DNA from: Shewanella marisflavi
Lineage (GTDB): Bacteria; Pseudomonadota; Gammaproteobacteria; Enterobacterales; Shewanellaceae
Direction of reading: 5' to 3'
Length of the DNA stretch: 64,000 nt
NCBI RefSeq assembly: GCF_023283925.1
Contig: NZ_JAKIKX010000004.1
Span: 358,754 to 422,753, forward strand
The stretch's first letter is position 1, and each line of letters begins with the position of its first letter. Shown here piece by piece: positions 1 through 8,867 of the stretch. The notes beneath the pieces are model-generated. The model saw nothing but the letters and a program-made list of their open reading frames with translations. It did not search any database and was not told where the DNA came from. The position numbers and the translations under genes are program-made.

Positions 1-445
1 CAACGCCGGAGCAACATAATTGCATTTGCATGCTTTTCCCATGGCAAGTTGGTTATCACTTTGTTAATTAATCTTTTGTTTATTGTTAATGTAGATAGCC
101 CTTTAAATTCAGGTGCTTAGTTACTTGCGCCTGTTTAAACTCCTGGGGGCTTGTTTAATTTGTAAATATTGACTTGTTTGAAAAAACACCTCTTGTAGTA
201 ATTTCGCCTCGTAAGAGCTTTTTCTGCTAGTTTTAGCCGTTTCCAAATGTTGACACAGGTCAACATTTTGTGAAATGATGCCTGCGGGTCTACACCTCAC
301 CCGGTGTAGAAAAGGGAAGATAATAACTAACAATCACAAGAGAAATGCACACTTATGGTGGCGGAATTCATGCAAATATAAGCAGAAAACCCGTGTTACC
401 AATAAGTTAAACCTTTTATTTTTCACTTCAAATTGGTTGGGAACT
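1..445. other. Non-coding leader upstream of the TonB2 operon
   Basis: No convincing gene is seen here. The reading frame of the first operon gene stays open upstream of its real start, but that extension has no signal peptide and is not preceded by a ribosome binding site. The region is AT-rich and presumably holds the promoter of the TonB2 operon. A weak Fur-like sequence at 319-337 is listed separately. Confidence 0.6.
319..337. promoter_or_regulatory. Weak Fur-box-like sequence
   Basis: The 19 bases starting GATAATAACTAAC match the classical Fur box GATAATGATAATCATTATC at 12 of 19 positions by eye. It lies about 110 bp before the DUF3450 start codon. TonB systems are commonly Fur-regulated, which makes the site plausible, but a 12/19 match in AT-rich DNA is near background. 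Confidence 0.25.
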
Positions 446-1228
446 ATGTCCAAGGTAAGCAATAGAACTAAAATCGCTACAGCGCTCATTGGCGCGCTGG
501 CCTTAGCAGGCAGTAACTTAGTGGTTGCCGATCCACTTTCTGACGTTCAGAAAGCGGATTCTAAAATTCATACAGATGCAGCAGCATCTCAGAAGAAAGT
601 CGATAAGTATTACGATCAAGCGCAAGATATGGCGTTTGAATATGGCCAAGTTGCAGACACTCGTGAGTCAACTAAGTCATACAATGATTACGTGGCTGGT
701 TTGGTTGCAGACCAAGAAGCCACAATGAAACTGATTCAAGAAGATATCAACGGTGTTGATAAGCTACGTCAAGGTGTTGTGCCTTTGATGTTCAAGATGG
801 TTGATGCCCTTGAGCAGTTCGTTGCACTGGATCTGCCATTTAATAAGGAAGCTCGTGAAGCACGTATTCAGCGTCTTCGTGAGACCCTTGATACCGCTAA
901 CGTCACTTTGGCTGAAAAGTACCGTTTGATTCTTGATGCTTATAACATCGAGCGCGAATACGGTTCTAAGCTGAACGTTGAAACCGGTAAGCTACAACTA
1001 GACGGTAAAGAGATCTTGGTTGATTTCATCAACTTTGGTCGCGTTGCCTACTACGCACAAAGCCTAGATCAAAAGTCTGCTTGGATGTTCAATCCAGAGA
1101 CGAAAGCATGGGACAAGCTAGAAGATAGCTACCTACGTAACATTACTAAAGCAATTCGCCAGGCTCGTGGCCAGGGTGCTCCAGATATGTTCGCGTTACC
1201 AATCCCAGCTGCGGAGGCTGCACAATAA
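446..1228 (+). CDS. DUF3450 family periplasmic protein of the TonB2 cluster
   Basis: A 260-residue exported protein. It begins with a signal peptide (basic residues, then ALIGALALAGSNLVVA, cleavage after the last Ala). The mature part is alpha-helical and rich in Gln, Lys and Glu, as in the DUF3450 family, whose members sit beside TonB2-type systems in Shewanella and Vibrio. The start at 446 is chosen because GGGA precedes it and the signal peptide begins there; the open frame runs further upstream without such features. The stop codon overlaps the start of the ttpC-like gene, so the two are translationally coupled. It probably acts in the periplasm with the TonB2 complex; its exact role is not known. 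Confidence 0.85.
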   Translation: MSKVSNRTKIATALIGALALAGSNLVVADPLSDVQKADSKIHTDAAASQKKVDKYYDQAQDMAFEYGQVADTRESTKSYNDYVAGLVADQEATMKLIQEDINGVDKLRQGVVPLMFKMVDALEQFVALDLPFNKEAREARIQRLRETLDTANVTLAEKYRLILDAYNIEREYGSKLNVETGKLQLDGKEILVDFINFGRVAYYAQSLDQKSAWMFNPETKAWDKLEDSYLRNITKAIRQARGQGAPDMFALPIPAAEAAQ

Positions 1229-2583
1229 TGAAAAAGTTAATCTCTACAGCAATCGTTGCTGCAAGTCTATCTTTAACAGCTGGTATGGTGAGCGCTGCTG
1301 ACGCGCCAAAGAGCATCGACCAGCTACTTAAGCAAGTTCAAACTGAACGCGCTAACGCTGCTCAAGTTAACAAGAAGCGTGAAGCTGAGTTCCAGGCAGA
1401 GCGTGGCGACAAAGCTGCACTACTTAAGCGTGAAAAGGCTGCACTTGCCGCTGAAGAACAGCGCGGTAAAGATCTGTCACAAGCATTTGCCGATAACGAG
1501 CGTAAAATTGCTCAGTTAGAAGAAGACCGTAAGATTGCTCAAGGTGACTTGGGTGAAATGTTCGGTGTGGTTAAAGGTGAAGCCGGTGATTTCGCTGGTA
1601 AGCTTGTTGCGTCAAACGTTAGTGCACAGTACCCAGGTCGTGATGCGTTCATCGCTGAACTTGGTGCGCGTAAAGAACTGCCAAAAATCGAAGAACTCGA
1701 AAAGTTCTGGGAAGAGCAGCTATTTGAAATGGCTGAATCTGGTAAGGTTGTTACCTTTGATGCAGCGGTAACGGGTATCGATGGTAACGTTCACACCACT
1801 AAGGTAACTCGTGTTGGTGCGTATAACCTACTAGCCGATGGTCAGTATGTTGTTTACAACGCCGACCTAGGTCTTATCCAGCAGCTTTCACAGCAGCCTG
1901 GTAGCGAGCAAGTAGCAAGCGTTAAAGCTTTCGAAGGCCAAACTTCTGGCGTTCACAAACTGTTCGTTGACCCTGCACGTGGTGTACTGCTAAACGTATT
2001 CACTCAGAAAGCAACTATCGAAGAGCGTATTGAAGCCGGTGGTACAATCGGTTACATCATTATCGGTCTACTGGTACTAGGTGCCCTGATCTCTATCGAA
2101 CGTCTGGTGACTCTGTATGTTGTTGGCGCTAAAGTTAACGCTCAGCGTAAGAACATCGATAACCCAGGTAACAACCCTCTTGGTCGCGTGTTGAAAGCTT
2201 ACCACGACAACAAAGATGTTGACGTTGAAACGCTTGAACTGAAACTTGACGAAGCGATTCTAAAAGAAACGCCTGCACTTGAGACTCGTATCTCAATCAT
2301 CAAGGTTCTGGCTGCTATCGCTCCTATGATGGGTCTACTGGGTACGGTAACCGGTATGATTGCAACCTTCCAAAGCATCCAGCTATTCGGTACTGGTGAT
2401 CCTAAGCTAATGGCTGGTGGTATCTCTATGGCACTGATGACAACCGTACAAGGTCTGGTTGCTGCACTTCCACTAATGCTAATGCACGCTATCGTGATTG
2501 CACGTAGTAAGTCAGTTGTTCAAGTACTTGAAGAGCAAAGTGCGGGTATCGTTGCCGAGCACGCTGAGAAGAGGAACGCCTAA
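1228..2583 (+). CDS. ttpC: TtpC-like MotA/TolQ/ExbB proton channel family protein
   Basis: A 451-residue protein, about twice the length of an ordinary ExbB. It has a cleavable-looking signal peptide (residues 1-23), a long charged coiled-coil periplasmic region (about 25-130), a further periplasmic domain, a transmembrane segment near 275-297 (IGYIIIGLLVLGALISI), and a C-terminal MotA/TolQ/ExbB domain with the typical APMMGLLGTVTGMIATF stretch near 370-390. This layout matches TtpC of the Vibrio TonB2 system, where it is needed for TonB2 function. It overlaps the DUF3450 gene before it and the exbB gene after it by one base each. It is expected in the inner membrane with ExbB2, ExbD2 and TonB2. 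Confidence 0.88.
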   Translation: MKKLISTAIVAASLSLTAGMVSAADAPKSIDQLLKQVQTERANAAQVNKKREAEFQAERGDKAALLKREKAALAAEEQRGKDLSQAFADNERKIAQLEEDRKIAQGDLGEMFGVVKGEAGDFAGKLVASNVSAQYPGRDAFIAELGARKELPKIEELEKFWEEQLFEMAESGKVVTFDAAVTGIDGNVHTTKVTRVGAYNLLADGQYVVYNADLGLIQQLSQQPGSEQVASVKAFEGQTSGVHKLFVDPARGVLLNVFTQKATIEERIEAGGTIGYIIIGLLVLGALISIERLVTLYVVGAKVNAQRKNIDNPGNNPLGRVLKAYHDNKDVDVETLELKLDEAILKETPALETRISIIKVLAAIAPMMGLLGTVTGMIATFQSIQLFGTGDPKLMAGGISMALMTTVQGLVAALPLMLMHAIVIARSKSVVQVLEEQSAGIVAEHAEKRNA

Positions 2584-3110
2584 TGATGCTATACCTGATG
2601 GACATCTGGGATTCCGTCAGGGGCTTCATGGCCTCCGGAGGCGACGTCCTCTGGTTGGTTGCGGCAGTGCTATTTCTAATGTGGGTGTTAATGCTTGAGC
2701 GCTATTGGTATCTCAATTTGATTGCGCCAAAAGAGCACAAGAACATTATCACCGCATGGGACAATCGAGAGGATTCTACCTCTTGGCATGCACACCGTAT
2801 CCGTGAAGCTTGGGTATCCCAAGCGAAACAAGATATGAATGCTCGTATGCTGATTATCAAAACCTTAGTAGCCATCTGTCCAATGATCGGTCTACTAGGT
2901 ACCGTAACCGGTATGATACAGGTATTCGATGTGATGGCAGTTCATGGTACGAGTAACGCTCGTATGATGGCAGCTGGTATTTCAATGGCGACAATGCCCA
3001 CAATGGCAGGAATGGTCGCAGCACTATCGGGTGTATTCTTTAGCACACGTTTAGATGCAAAAATGAAAATCAGTTTAGAAAAGCTCAAAGATAGCTTGCC
3101 ACACCACTAG
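2583..3110 (+). CDS. exbB2: ExbB-type biopolymer transport protein (TonB2 system)
   Basis: A 175-residue inner-membrane proton channel subunit. It has an N-terminal membrane segment (about 20-40), a cytoplasmic loop, and two further membrane segments with the conserved family stretch CPMIGLLGTVTGMIQVF near 100-116. The short form without a long N-terminal periplasmic region is typical of TonB2-cluster ExbB proteins. With ExbD2 it converts the proton gradient into motion of TonB2. The start ATG overlaps the previous stop; a second in-frame ATG directly follows and either could be used. Confidence 0.93.
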   Translation: MMLYLMDIWDSVRGFMASGGDVLWLVAAVLFLMWVLMLERYWYLNLIAPKEHKNIITAWDNREDSTSWHAHRIREAWVSQAKQDMNARMLIIKTLVAICPMIGLLGTVTGMIQVFDVMAVHGTSNARMMAAGISMATMPTMAGMVAALSGVFFSTRLDAKMKISLEKLKDSLPHH

Positions 3111-3124
3111 AGAGAGTATTGAAC

Positions 3125-3529
3125 ATGGCACGTAAAAAGCATTCAAGTATAGAAGAAGAAGCGCAAATTGATATGACGCCGATGCTCGACATCGTGTTTA
3201 TCATGTTGATCTTCTTTATCGTAACGACGTCGTTCATTAAGCCATCTGGTCTTGACTACAACAAGCCAGAAGCTTCTCAAGCGACAACTAAGAAGTCTGC
3301 AAACATCTTTATTGGTGTCAGCAAGACAGGCGTGATTAAGATGGAAAACCGTCAGGTTGACATCGAGCGTGTGACAGCAAACGTTGAGCGTATGCTGGCT
3401 GAAGCACCAGAAGCGGCTGTACTGATCGAAGCAGATAAAGAAGCTGAACACGGCATTGTTGTAAAGGTTATGGACAATGTGAAGAAAGCGGGTATCGATA
3501 AAATATCGGTTTCAGCGGGGAAAGACTAA
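3125..3529 (+). CDS. exbD2: ExbD-type biopolymer transport protein (TonB2 system)
   Basis: A 134-residue ExbD/TolR protein: short cytoplasmic N-terminus, one membrane segment (about 17-38) that starts with the conserved IDMTPMLDIVFIMLIFF motif including the essential membrane aspartate, and a periplasmic domain with the family fold. The ATG at 3125 is preferred over the upstream TTG because AGAGAG lies at a suitable distance. It forms the stator with ExbB2. The next gene, tonB2, begins two bases after its stop. Confidence 0.93.
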   Translation: MARKKHSSIEEEAQIDMTPMLDIVFIMLIFFIVTTSFIKPSGLDYNKPEASQATTKKSANIFIGVSKTGVIKMENRQVDIERVTANVERMLAEAPEAAVLIEADKEAEHGIVVKVMDNVKKAGIDKISVSAGKD

Positions 3530-3530
3530 T

Positions 3531-4148
3531 ATGCTGAGAGGAATAGTATCATTATTAGTTGGTGGTGCTGTTACTTTTGCCCTGTTTGTTTTCATGGCCT
3601 TCTTGGTCGGTGGCGGCGCTAAACGCGCCGACACCAAAACTGATTCTCCAGTTATCGAGATCAGTATGGATAAACAGGATACGAAAGTGCAGGACAAGCC
3701 TAGGGTAAAACCTAAGCCACCTACACCGCCTGAGCAGCCACCTTTACCAGATACGCCACCGCCAGATAGCTCATCTGACATTGATACCAACATGGCTTTC
3801 AACATGTCTGGTGTAGTTGCTGGCTCAGCGAGTACCGGCTTTAAGCTGGGCAACATGATGACCCGTGACGGTGATGCGACACCTATCGTACGTATCGAAC
3901 CACAGTATCCAATTGCTGCGGCACGTGACGGTAAGGAAGGCTGGGTACAACTTAGCTTTACCATCAACGAACTTGGTGGTGTAGAAGATGTGCAGGTGAT
4001 CGACGCCGATCCAAAGCGTATTTTCGATAGAGAAGCTAAGCGCGCACTGAAAAAGTGGAAATACAAGCCTAAGATTGTTGACGGTAAAGCCCTTAAGCAA
4101 CCTGGCATGACTGTTCAATTGGACTTTAAACTAGATGGAGGCAAATAG
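3531..4148 (+). CDS. tonB2: TonB2 energy transducer
   Basis: A 205-residue TonB. It has an N-terminal membrane anchor (about 5-27), a short proline-rich spacer (KPRVKPKPPTPPEQPPLPDT, about residues 58-77) and a C-terminal TonB domain (about 115-205) with the expected PQYP motif and GWVQLSFTIN strand. The spacer is much shorter than in E. coli TonB, as is usual for TonB2 proteins. It links the ExbB2-ExbD2 motor to TonB-dependent outer-membrane receptors for iron, haem or other ligands. It follows exbD2 by one base and precedes the TPR gene by two. Confidence 0.93.
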   Translation: MLRGIVSLLVGGAVTFALFVFMAFLVGGGAKRADTKTDSPVIEISMDKQDTKVQDKPRVKPKPPTPPEQPPLPDTPPPDSSSDIDTNMAFNMSGVVAGSASTGFKLGNMMTRDGDATPIVRIEPQYPIAAARDGKEGWVQLSFTINELGGVEDVQVIDADPKRIFDREAKRALKKWKYKPKIVDGKALKQPGMTVQLDFKLDGGK

Positions 4149-4150
4149 AG

Positions 4151-5398
4151 ATGCAAAAAGTTAATACGCTTGCAGCAGCACTATTGTTTGCTATCGGTGG
4201 AAGTCTAACAATTGCGCCAGTCGCAAACGCCGCTGAGAAGTGCCCGATTGAGAAGCGCCAGTCTAAGGCCGTAGGTCAAAGCTCGGCAAAGAAAGTCCAA
4301 AAGTCTTTCGAAGCTTATCAAGAAGGTAACATTGACGAAGCGATTGCCGTTCTGCTTGAAGCCAGTCCTCGTGATGATTTTGATAAGGCCTATATTGCCC
4401 GTATGTTGGGTAACTTCTATGCCGAAAAGAATCAGATGGGTACAGCAGTCAAGTATTTGAAGCAAGCCGTAGACGCTGACATTCTTGGTGGTACAGACCA
4501 TGGTGCTACCCTGCGTTTGTACGCTGACCTGTTGATTCAGGAAAAGAAGTTTAAAGAATCTATCCCTTACTACTATGAGTGGATGAAGTTTACCTGTAAG
4601 GAAGATGCACAAGTGTATCGCCGTATTGGTATCGCTTACTCTGAGCTCAAAGAGTGGGACAAGGTTCTTGGCGTTGTTGATAAAGGTCTGGCCATCAGTA
4701 CTAAGCCCGATAAAGGCTTGTACCAGATGAAGCTGACCGCTTACTTCAACAAGAAAGATTATAAAAATGCGATTAAAGTACTCGAAACCATGGTTCCCTT
4801 GTTCCAACAAGATGGCCGTCTTTGGGTACAGTTAGCGCAGTTTTATTTGATGACTGAAGATTATGAAAAGTCACTAGCAACTTATCACTTAGCTTATATG
4901 AATGGGTTTTTAGAGACTGCGGCTAATATTACACGTCTGTCTCAACTGCTGGCACAAAACGGTTCACCGTATCGTGCAGCGAAAATCTATGAAAAGCATA
5001 TGAAGAGTGGCCTGATCAAGGAAGATGAGAAAACCTTGTCTATCCTAGGTGGCTTCTATCACAATGCGAAAGAGCTAAAAGAAGCGGCTGAATACTATGG
5101 TAAAGCTGCTGACGTTAATAACGACGGTAAACTTTATCTTAAGCAAGCAAGACTTTTGACGCTTCGCGAACAACATAAGGCTGCTATTCCAGTGCTGAAG
5201 AAAGCACTTGCAGCAGGTGGCGTGAGCGAGGGTGAAGTTGAGTTTGAATTGGCGCTGGCTTATCTCGGCACTAAGCAGTACAAGGCAGCGTATAACGCTT
5301 GCTTAAAGGCTGCTAAGGATGAGAAGACTAAGCGCACAGCTAATAGCTATCTTGCTTATATCAAGGAAAAAGCACGTATCTATAACGTTGCACTTTAA
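4151..5398 (+). CDS. TPR-repeat periplasmic protein of the TonB2 operon
   Basis: A 415-residue protein with a signal peptide ending near residue 27 (VANAA) and then tetratricopeptide repeats over most of its length, for example around 55-110, 130-200, 205-260 and 290-400. TPR proteins of this kind close TonB2 operons in Shewanella and Vibrio. It is probably a periplasmic scaffold of the complex; no enzymatic motif is seen. It is the last gene before the terminator at 5409-5449. Confidence 0.85.
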   Translation: MQKVNTLAAALLFAIGGSLTIAPVANAAEKCPIEKRQSKAVGQSSAKKVQKSFEAYQEGNIDEAIAVLLEASPRDDFDKAYIARMLGNFYAEKNQMGTAVKYLKQAVDADILGGTDHGATLRLYADLLIQEKKFKESIPYYYEWMKFTCKEDAQVYRRIGIAYSELKEWDKVLGVVDKGLAISTKPDKGLYQMKLTAYFNKKDYKNAIKVLETMVPLFQQDGRLWVQLAQFYLMTEDYEKSLATYHLAYMNGFLETAANITRLSQLLAQNGSPYRAAKIYEKHMKSGLIKEDEKTLSILGGFYHNAKELKEAAEYYGKAADVNNDGKLYLKQARLLTLREQHKAAIPVLKKALAAGGVSEGEVEFELALAYLGTKQYKAAYNACLKAAKDEKTKRTANSYLAYIKEKARIYNVAL

Positions 5399-5408
5399 TC
5401 CTGGTTGT

Positions 5409-5449
5409 TATGACATAAAAAGCCCCGCGAGGGGCTTTTTTTATGTCAT
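5409..5449. terminator. Bidirectional rho-independent terminator
   Basis: A long hairpin with core AAAAAGCCCC-GCGA-GGGGCTTTTT, extended by ATGACAT/ATGTCAT on the outside. It has U-tracts on both strands and lies between the convergent TPR gene (+) and GGDEF-like gene (-). Confidence 0.93.
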
Positions 5450-5458
5450 TTAATCTAG

Positions 5459-5968
5459 TTAGTTGAGACAGCGCATCGCCGTATGATGCTCCTTTTGCCC
5501 CTCGAGGGTATGAGTCAACGAGCGCACATCTTCAAACAAATTTTCGATGTTGAGACCGTCCTCAGGCTGGCAAAGGCAGGCAGCCAACTCATAGTCGATA
5601 CGGTAGTTGTGTTTACGTTGAAAATCCTGGTTAAAGGCCATGATTTTCTGCTCGATGCGGCCGATAACGATTTCGGTTCCTTCTCTGTCTATGTTAAACA
5701 ACCCCAAGGCAAAGTTATCCTGATTTAGCCTTGCAACCAGATCCGTGGTCCTTAATATCGCTTCTTGAACCTGTTTCATGAATAATTCAAGCAAATGAGG
5801 TTGCTTTACTGTTTCATGAATGTGTGGGCAAAGATACAATAGTGCCAGCGTCTGGCGTTCTCGCATATGGCGGTGCCACTCACGATTGAACACCTCCATA
5901 AAGTAGGTTTGATTGTAGACGCCAGTTTCAGGATCTCTGAATCCAGAATTACTAAATGAGTAAATCAT
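5459..5968 (-). CDS. Degenerate GGDEF-domain protein
   Basis: A 169-residue protein whose early DPETGVYNQTYF matches the start of GGDEF diguanylate cyclase domains (usual D..TGL.N...F). Further on, where GGDEF is expected, it has RLNQDNFALGLF, so the active-site signature is absent. There is no sensory or membrane domain and the whole protein is just one GGDEF-sized unit. It is therefore unlikely to make cyclic di-GMP; binding of a nucleotide or partner protein is possible. The start at 5968 is supported by AGGAG seven bases upstream; an upstream in-frame ATG at 5989 lacks one. Confidence 0.75.
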   Translation of the reverse strand: MIYSFSNSGFRDPETGVYNQTYFMEVFNREWHRHMRERQTLALLYLCPHIHETVKQPHLLELFMKQVQEAILRTTDLVARLNQDNFALGLFNIDREGTEIVIGRIEQKIMAFNQDFQRKHNYRIDYELAACLCQPEDGLNIENLFEDVRSLTHTLEGQKEHHTAMRCLN

Positions 5969-6047
5969 TAACTCGCTCCTCAGATACACCTAAGGTAAGT
6001 ATAGAAAACAACGTACACTTGCACAGAATATGAAGGATATAACTCGA

Positions 6048-7889
6048 ATGAATAAAACGCTTCTCGCATTGACGATATCAGCTTTAGTAGCCATGGCTGG
6101 CTGCTCAGACAAGGACACTAGTGCAAGTCAAACGACAAAGGGCTCGCCGGCAGCAGAGAAAGTCTCTGCCACACAGACTCAGAGCGCTGAGCAGGTTTAC
6201 CTTGAATTAGTCGATCGTTATTTTGACGATCTACTCAAGCTCGAACCTATGTACGCTACCTTTGTCGGTGTTAATGATTATAACGATCAGTTTGGTGGCA
6301 GTCTGACTGAAGAGTATTTAAAGGCACGTCATGACTTCAACAGTCGCTATTTGAAGGAAGTTAAGGCGATAGATCGAAATGCCTTACCTGAGGCGCTACA
6401 GCTTAGCTATGACATGTTTGCCTATGATAGAAACATGGCTCTAGTGTCTGAAACTTTCCCGGCTTATTTTATGCCGATGAACCAATTCTATAGCACAGTG
6501 ATCACCATGGTGCAGTTGGGTAGTGGGGAGAGTGCCCAACCTTTCAACACGGTTAAAGATTACGAAAACTGGTTGTCGCGTTTGAGCGGCTTCATTCAAT
6601 GGACCAAGTTGGCACAGTCGCGCATGGATGAGGGGATCGCCAGTAAGGTTGTGCTGCCAAGGGTTTTGGTTGAGCGCATTATTCCTCAGCTGGAGGCCCA
6701 GCTGGTCGAAAAGCCAAGTGAAAGTCTCTTCTATGCACCAATTACCAAGTTGCCGGCAAGTTTTAGTGAGCAAGAAAAAGCGCAGCTCACCCAGCAATAT
6801 AGTGACTTAATCAGTAAAGAGCTGCTCCCAGCACTTACGTCACTTAAACAATACTTCCAAGACACTTACCTACCAGTTGCCAGAGCCAGTGACGGTTGGT
6901 GGGGATTGCCAAACGGTAAGGTTTGGTATCAGCATCTCGCCAATTCTCATACTACCACCAGTATGTCGGTGGATGAGATACATCAGATTGGCCTCGATGA
7001 GGTGGCGCGCATCTTGAGTGAGATGGACAAGGTGAGAGCTCAGGTAGGTTTTGAAGGCGATCTCACGGCATTCTTTGATTCGCTATCATCAGAGCCTCAG
7101 TATTTCTTTAGCGACCGTCAGGGGTTGATTGACGGATATGGTGTGCTGAAAGATAAGATTAACGCCGAATTGCCACAGTATTTTAATGTCATGCCAAAAG
7201 CCGACTATGTGGTTAAGCCGGTTGAGAGTTTCCGTGAGCAGTCTGCGGCAGGTGCTTCTTATCAAGCGCCTGCGGTAGATGGCTCTCGTCCTGGTGTATT
7301 CTACATCAACACCTTTAACCTTAAGGCGCAGCCCAAGTGGGGCATGACGACCCTGTCTTTGCACGAGGCGGCGCCAGGACACCATTTCCAGATCGCCATC
7401 AAGCAGGAGTTGACCGGCGTTCCTCAGTTCCAACGCTTTAGTGGATATACTGCCTTCGAAGAGGGATGGGCCCTTTACGCCGAGTATCTGGGGATTGAGA
7501 TGGGATTGTTTGAAGACCCGTACCAATATTTCGGCAAGCTGTCCGATGAGATGCTGCGCGCTATGCGTCTTGTGGTTGATACCGGACTACATGCTAAAGG
7601 CTGGAGCCGCGAGCAGGCAATCCAGTATATGAAGGATAACTCGCCGATGGCCGAGAGCGACATTATCGCCGAAGTGGAGCGCTATATGGCGATCCCCGGA
7701 CAGGCTCTGTCATACAAGGTGGGTCAGCTGAAGATATTGGCACTGCGCGCCGAAGCGGAAAAAGCTTTGGGGGACAAGTTCGATCTTAAAGGTTTCCATG
7801 ACCAGATCTTGACCTCGGGCTCGCTGCCGATGGCGGTAATGGAGCAAAAAATCCACCGTTGGATCAAAGCCCAAGGCGCTAAGGCATAA
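6048..7889 (+). CDS. DUF885 family lipoprotein, probable zinc peptidase
   Basis: A 613-residue lipoprotein: signal peptide with lipobox VAMAGC, Cys at about residue 19, then a low-complexity Ser/Thr/Lys linker and a DUF885 domain. The metallopeptidase signature HEAAPGHH is present near residues 440-447, followed by EEGWALYAE about 30 residues on; both are typical of the family and supply the zinc ligands and catalytic glutamate. Length is normal for the family. It probably acts on peptides in the periplasm or at the outer membrane. The start at 6048 is chosen because the signal peptide begins there; an in-frame ATG at 6030 adds six residues. Confidence 0.88.
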   Translation: MNKTLLALTISALVAMAGCSDKDTSASQTTKGSPAAEKVSATQTQSAEQVYLELVDRYFDDLLKLEPMYATFVGVNDYNDQFGGSLTEEYLKARHDFNSRYLKEVKAIDRNALPEALQLSYDMFAYDRNMALVSETFPAYFMPMNQFYSTVITMVQLGSGESAQPFNTVKDYENWLSRLSGFIQWTKLAQSRMDEGIASKVVLPRVLVERIIPQLEAQLVEKPSESLFYAPITKLPASFSEQEKAQLTQQYSDLISKELLPALTSLKQYFQDTYLPVARASDGWWGLPNGKVWYQHLANSHTTTSMSVDEIHQIGLDEVARILSEMDKVRAQVGFEGDLTAFFDSLSSEPQYFFSDRQGLIDGYGVLKDKINAELPQYFNVMPKADYVVKPVESFREQSAAGASYQAPAVDGSRPGVFYINTFNLKAQPKWGMTTLSLHEAAPGHHFQIAIKQELTGVPQFQRFSGYTAFEEGWALYAEYLGIEMGLFEDPYQYFGKLSDEMLRAMRLVVDTGLHAKGWSREQAIQYMKDNSPMAESDIIAEVERYMAIPGQALSYKVGQLKILALRAEAEKALGDKFDLKGFHDQILTSGSLPMAVMEQKIHRWIKAQGAKA

Positions 7890-7910
7890 TCTGAGAGGAA
7901 TGCCTTTTTA

Positions 7911-7950
7911 AACCCAGCAAATGTTTTATACTTGCTGGGTTTTATTTTAT
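7911..7950 (+). terminator. Rho-independent terminator
   Basis: AACCCAGCAA and TTGCTGGGTT pair around an AT-rich loop and are followed by a T-rich tail. It lies between the DUF885 gene and the parvulin gene. Confidence 0.8.
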
Positions 7951-7980
7951 TCATTTTTAGGGAAATTAGAGGAGTGCCAC

Positions 7981-8259
7981 ATGGTACAAGCAACAGCACG
8001 TCATTTATTAGTCAGCAGTGAAGAAGAGTGTGCACAGATCAAACAGCAGATCTTAGATGGCGCCGATTTCGGCGAAATGGCTAAGGCACATTCATCATGT
8101 CCATCAGGCGCTCAGGGCGGCGATCTGGGCTCATTCGGTCCAGGCATGATGGTACGTGAGTTCGATGAAGTGGTCTTCAGCGCACCATTAAATGAAGTGC
8201 AAGGCCCGGTTAAGACCCAGTTTGGTTATCATCTGCTCGAAGTGACCAGTCGCGGTTAA
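7981..8259 (+). CDS. ppiC: Parvulin-type peptidyl-prolyl cis-trans isomerase
   Basis: A 92-residue stand-alone parvulin without a signal peptide, the size of cytoplasmic PpiC. Motifs include ARHLLV at the start, SSCPSGAQGGDLGSFGPGMM in the middle and VKTQFGYHLLEV at the end, all standard for the rotamase fold. It catalyses proline isomerisation in protein folding. GAGGAG precedes the ATG at 7981; the frame is open further upstream but overlaps the terminator there. Confidence 0.95.
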   Translation: MVQATARHLLVSSEEECAQIKQQILDGADFGEMAKAHSSCPSGAQGGDLGSFGPGMMVREFDEVVFSAPLNEVQGPVKTQFGYHLLEVTSRG

Positions 8260-8272
8260 TTAAGGCGAGTTG

Positions 8273-8818
8273 ATGCTTGAGTTATATACAGACAACTTAA
8301 GGATCCGCTCGCTCACACCTGATGACTGGCAAGACTTCTTGTCGGTTCATCAGGATGAGCGGCAAAATCGCTATGTCAGAGCGCCGCAAAGTGAACCCGT
8401 TATACGGGATAAGTTTGCCGAGCGGCTTATGCCATGGAGATTCGAGTCTGGTGCCTGGTTAACCTTAGTGATCGAAGAGATTGCCACAGGCGAGTTCATC
8501 GGCTTTAGTGGCTTTTATACTGTTGATGTTAGCCTTGGGCAGGTCGAAGTGGGCTATATGTTAAGCCGCAATGGTCAAGGACGGGGTTACGCAACCGAAA
8601 GCCTTAAGGCGGTGATCGATTGGGCTTGCCTGCAATATGAAGTGCATAAGTTCATTGCCTTATGTTCTAACGATAATCTCGCCTCGGTGCGGGTGCTGGA
8701 AAAGTGTGGTTTTGTGCATGAAGGCACCCTAAGACATAATTTTCGCCTTAACCATGTCTGGGTAGATGATTGCTACTTTGGTCTGTTGGCCAGTGAGCGT
8801 GGTGATAGCCCGCACTAG
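8273..8818 (+). CDS. GNAT family N-acetyltransferase, RimJ/RimL type
   Basis: A 181-residue acetyltransferase. It opens with the family pattern LYTDNLRIRSLTPDDW and has the acetyl-CoA binding motif GQGRGYATESLKAV near residues 102-115, then the C-terminal NLASVRVLEKCGFVHEGTLR. Members of this group acetylate the amino terminus of ribosomal proteins or small amines; the substrate here cannot be told. The gene starts 13 bases after ppiC, so the two may be co-transcribed. Confidence 0.9.
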   Translation: MLELYTDNLRIRSLTPDDWQDFLSVHQDERQNRYVRAPQSEPVIRDKFAERLMPWRFESGAWLTLVIEEIATGEFIGFSGFYTVDVSLGQVEVGYMLSRNGQGRGYATESLKAVIDWACLQYEVHKFIALCSNDNLASVRVLEKCGFVHEGTLRHNFRLNHVWVDDCYFGLLASERGDSPH

Positions 8819-8867
8819 CCCCGAGGTGGTATACTCGCCCGGTTCAAATTAAACAAAGGTAGTTAGT

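Noticed and set aside
3512..4108. 198-codon minus-strand ORF
   Set aside because: It is antisense to tonB2 and mirrors the proline-rich spacer; no ribosome binding site or family pattern.
4205..4810. 201-codon minus-strand ORF
   Set aside because: It is antisense to the TPR gene of the TonB2 operon.
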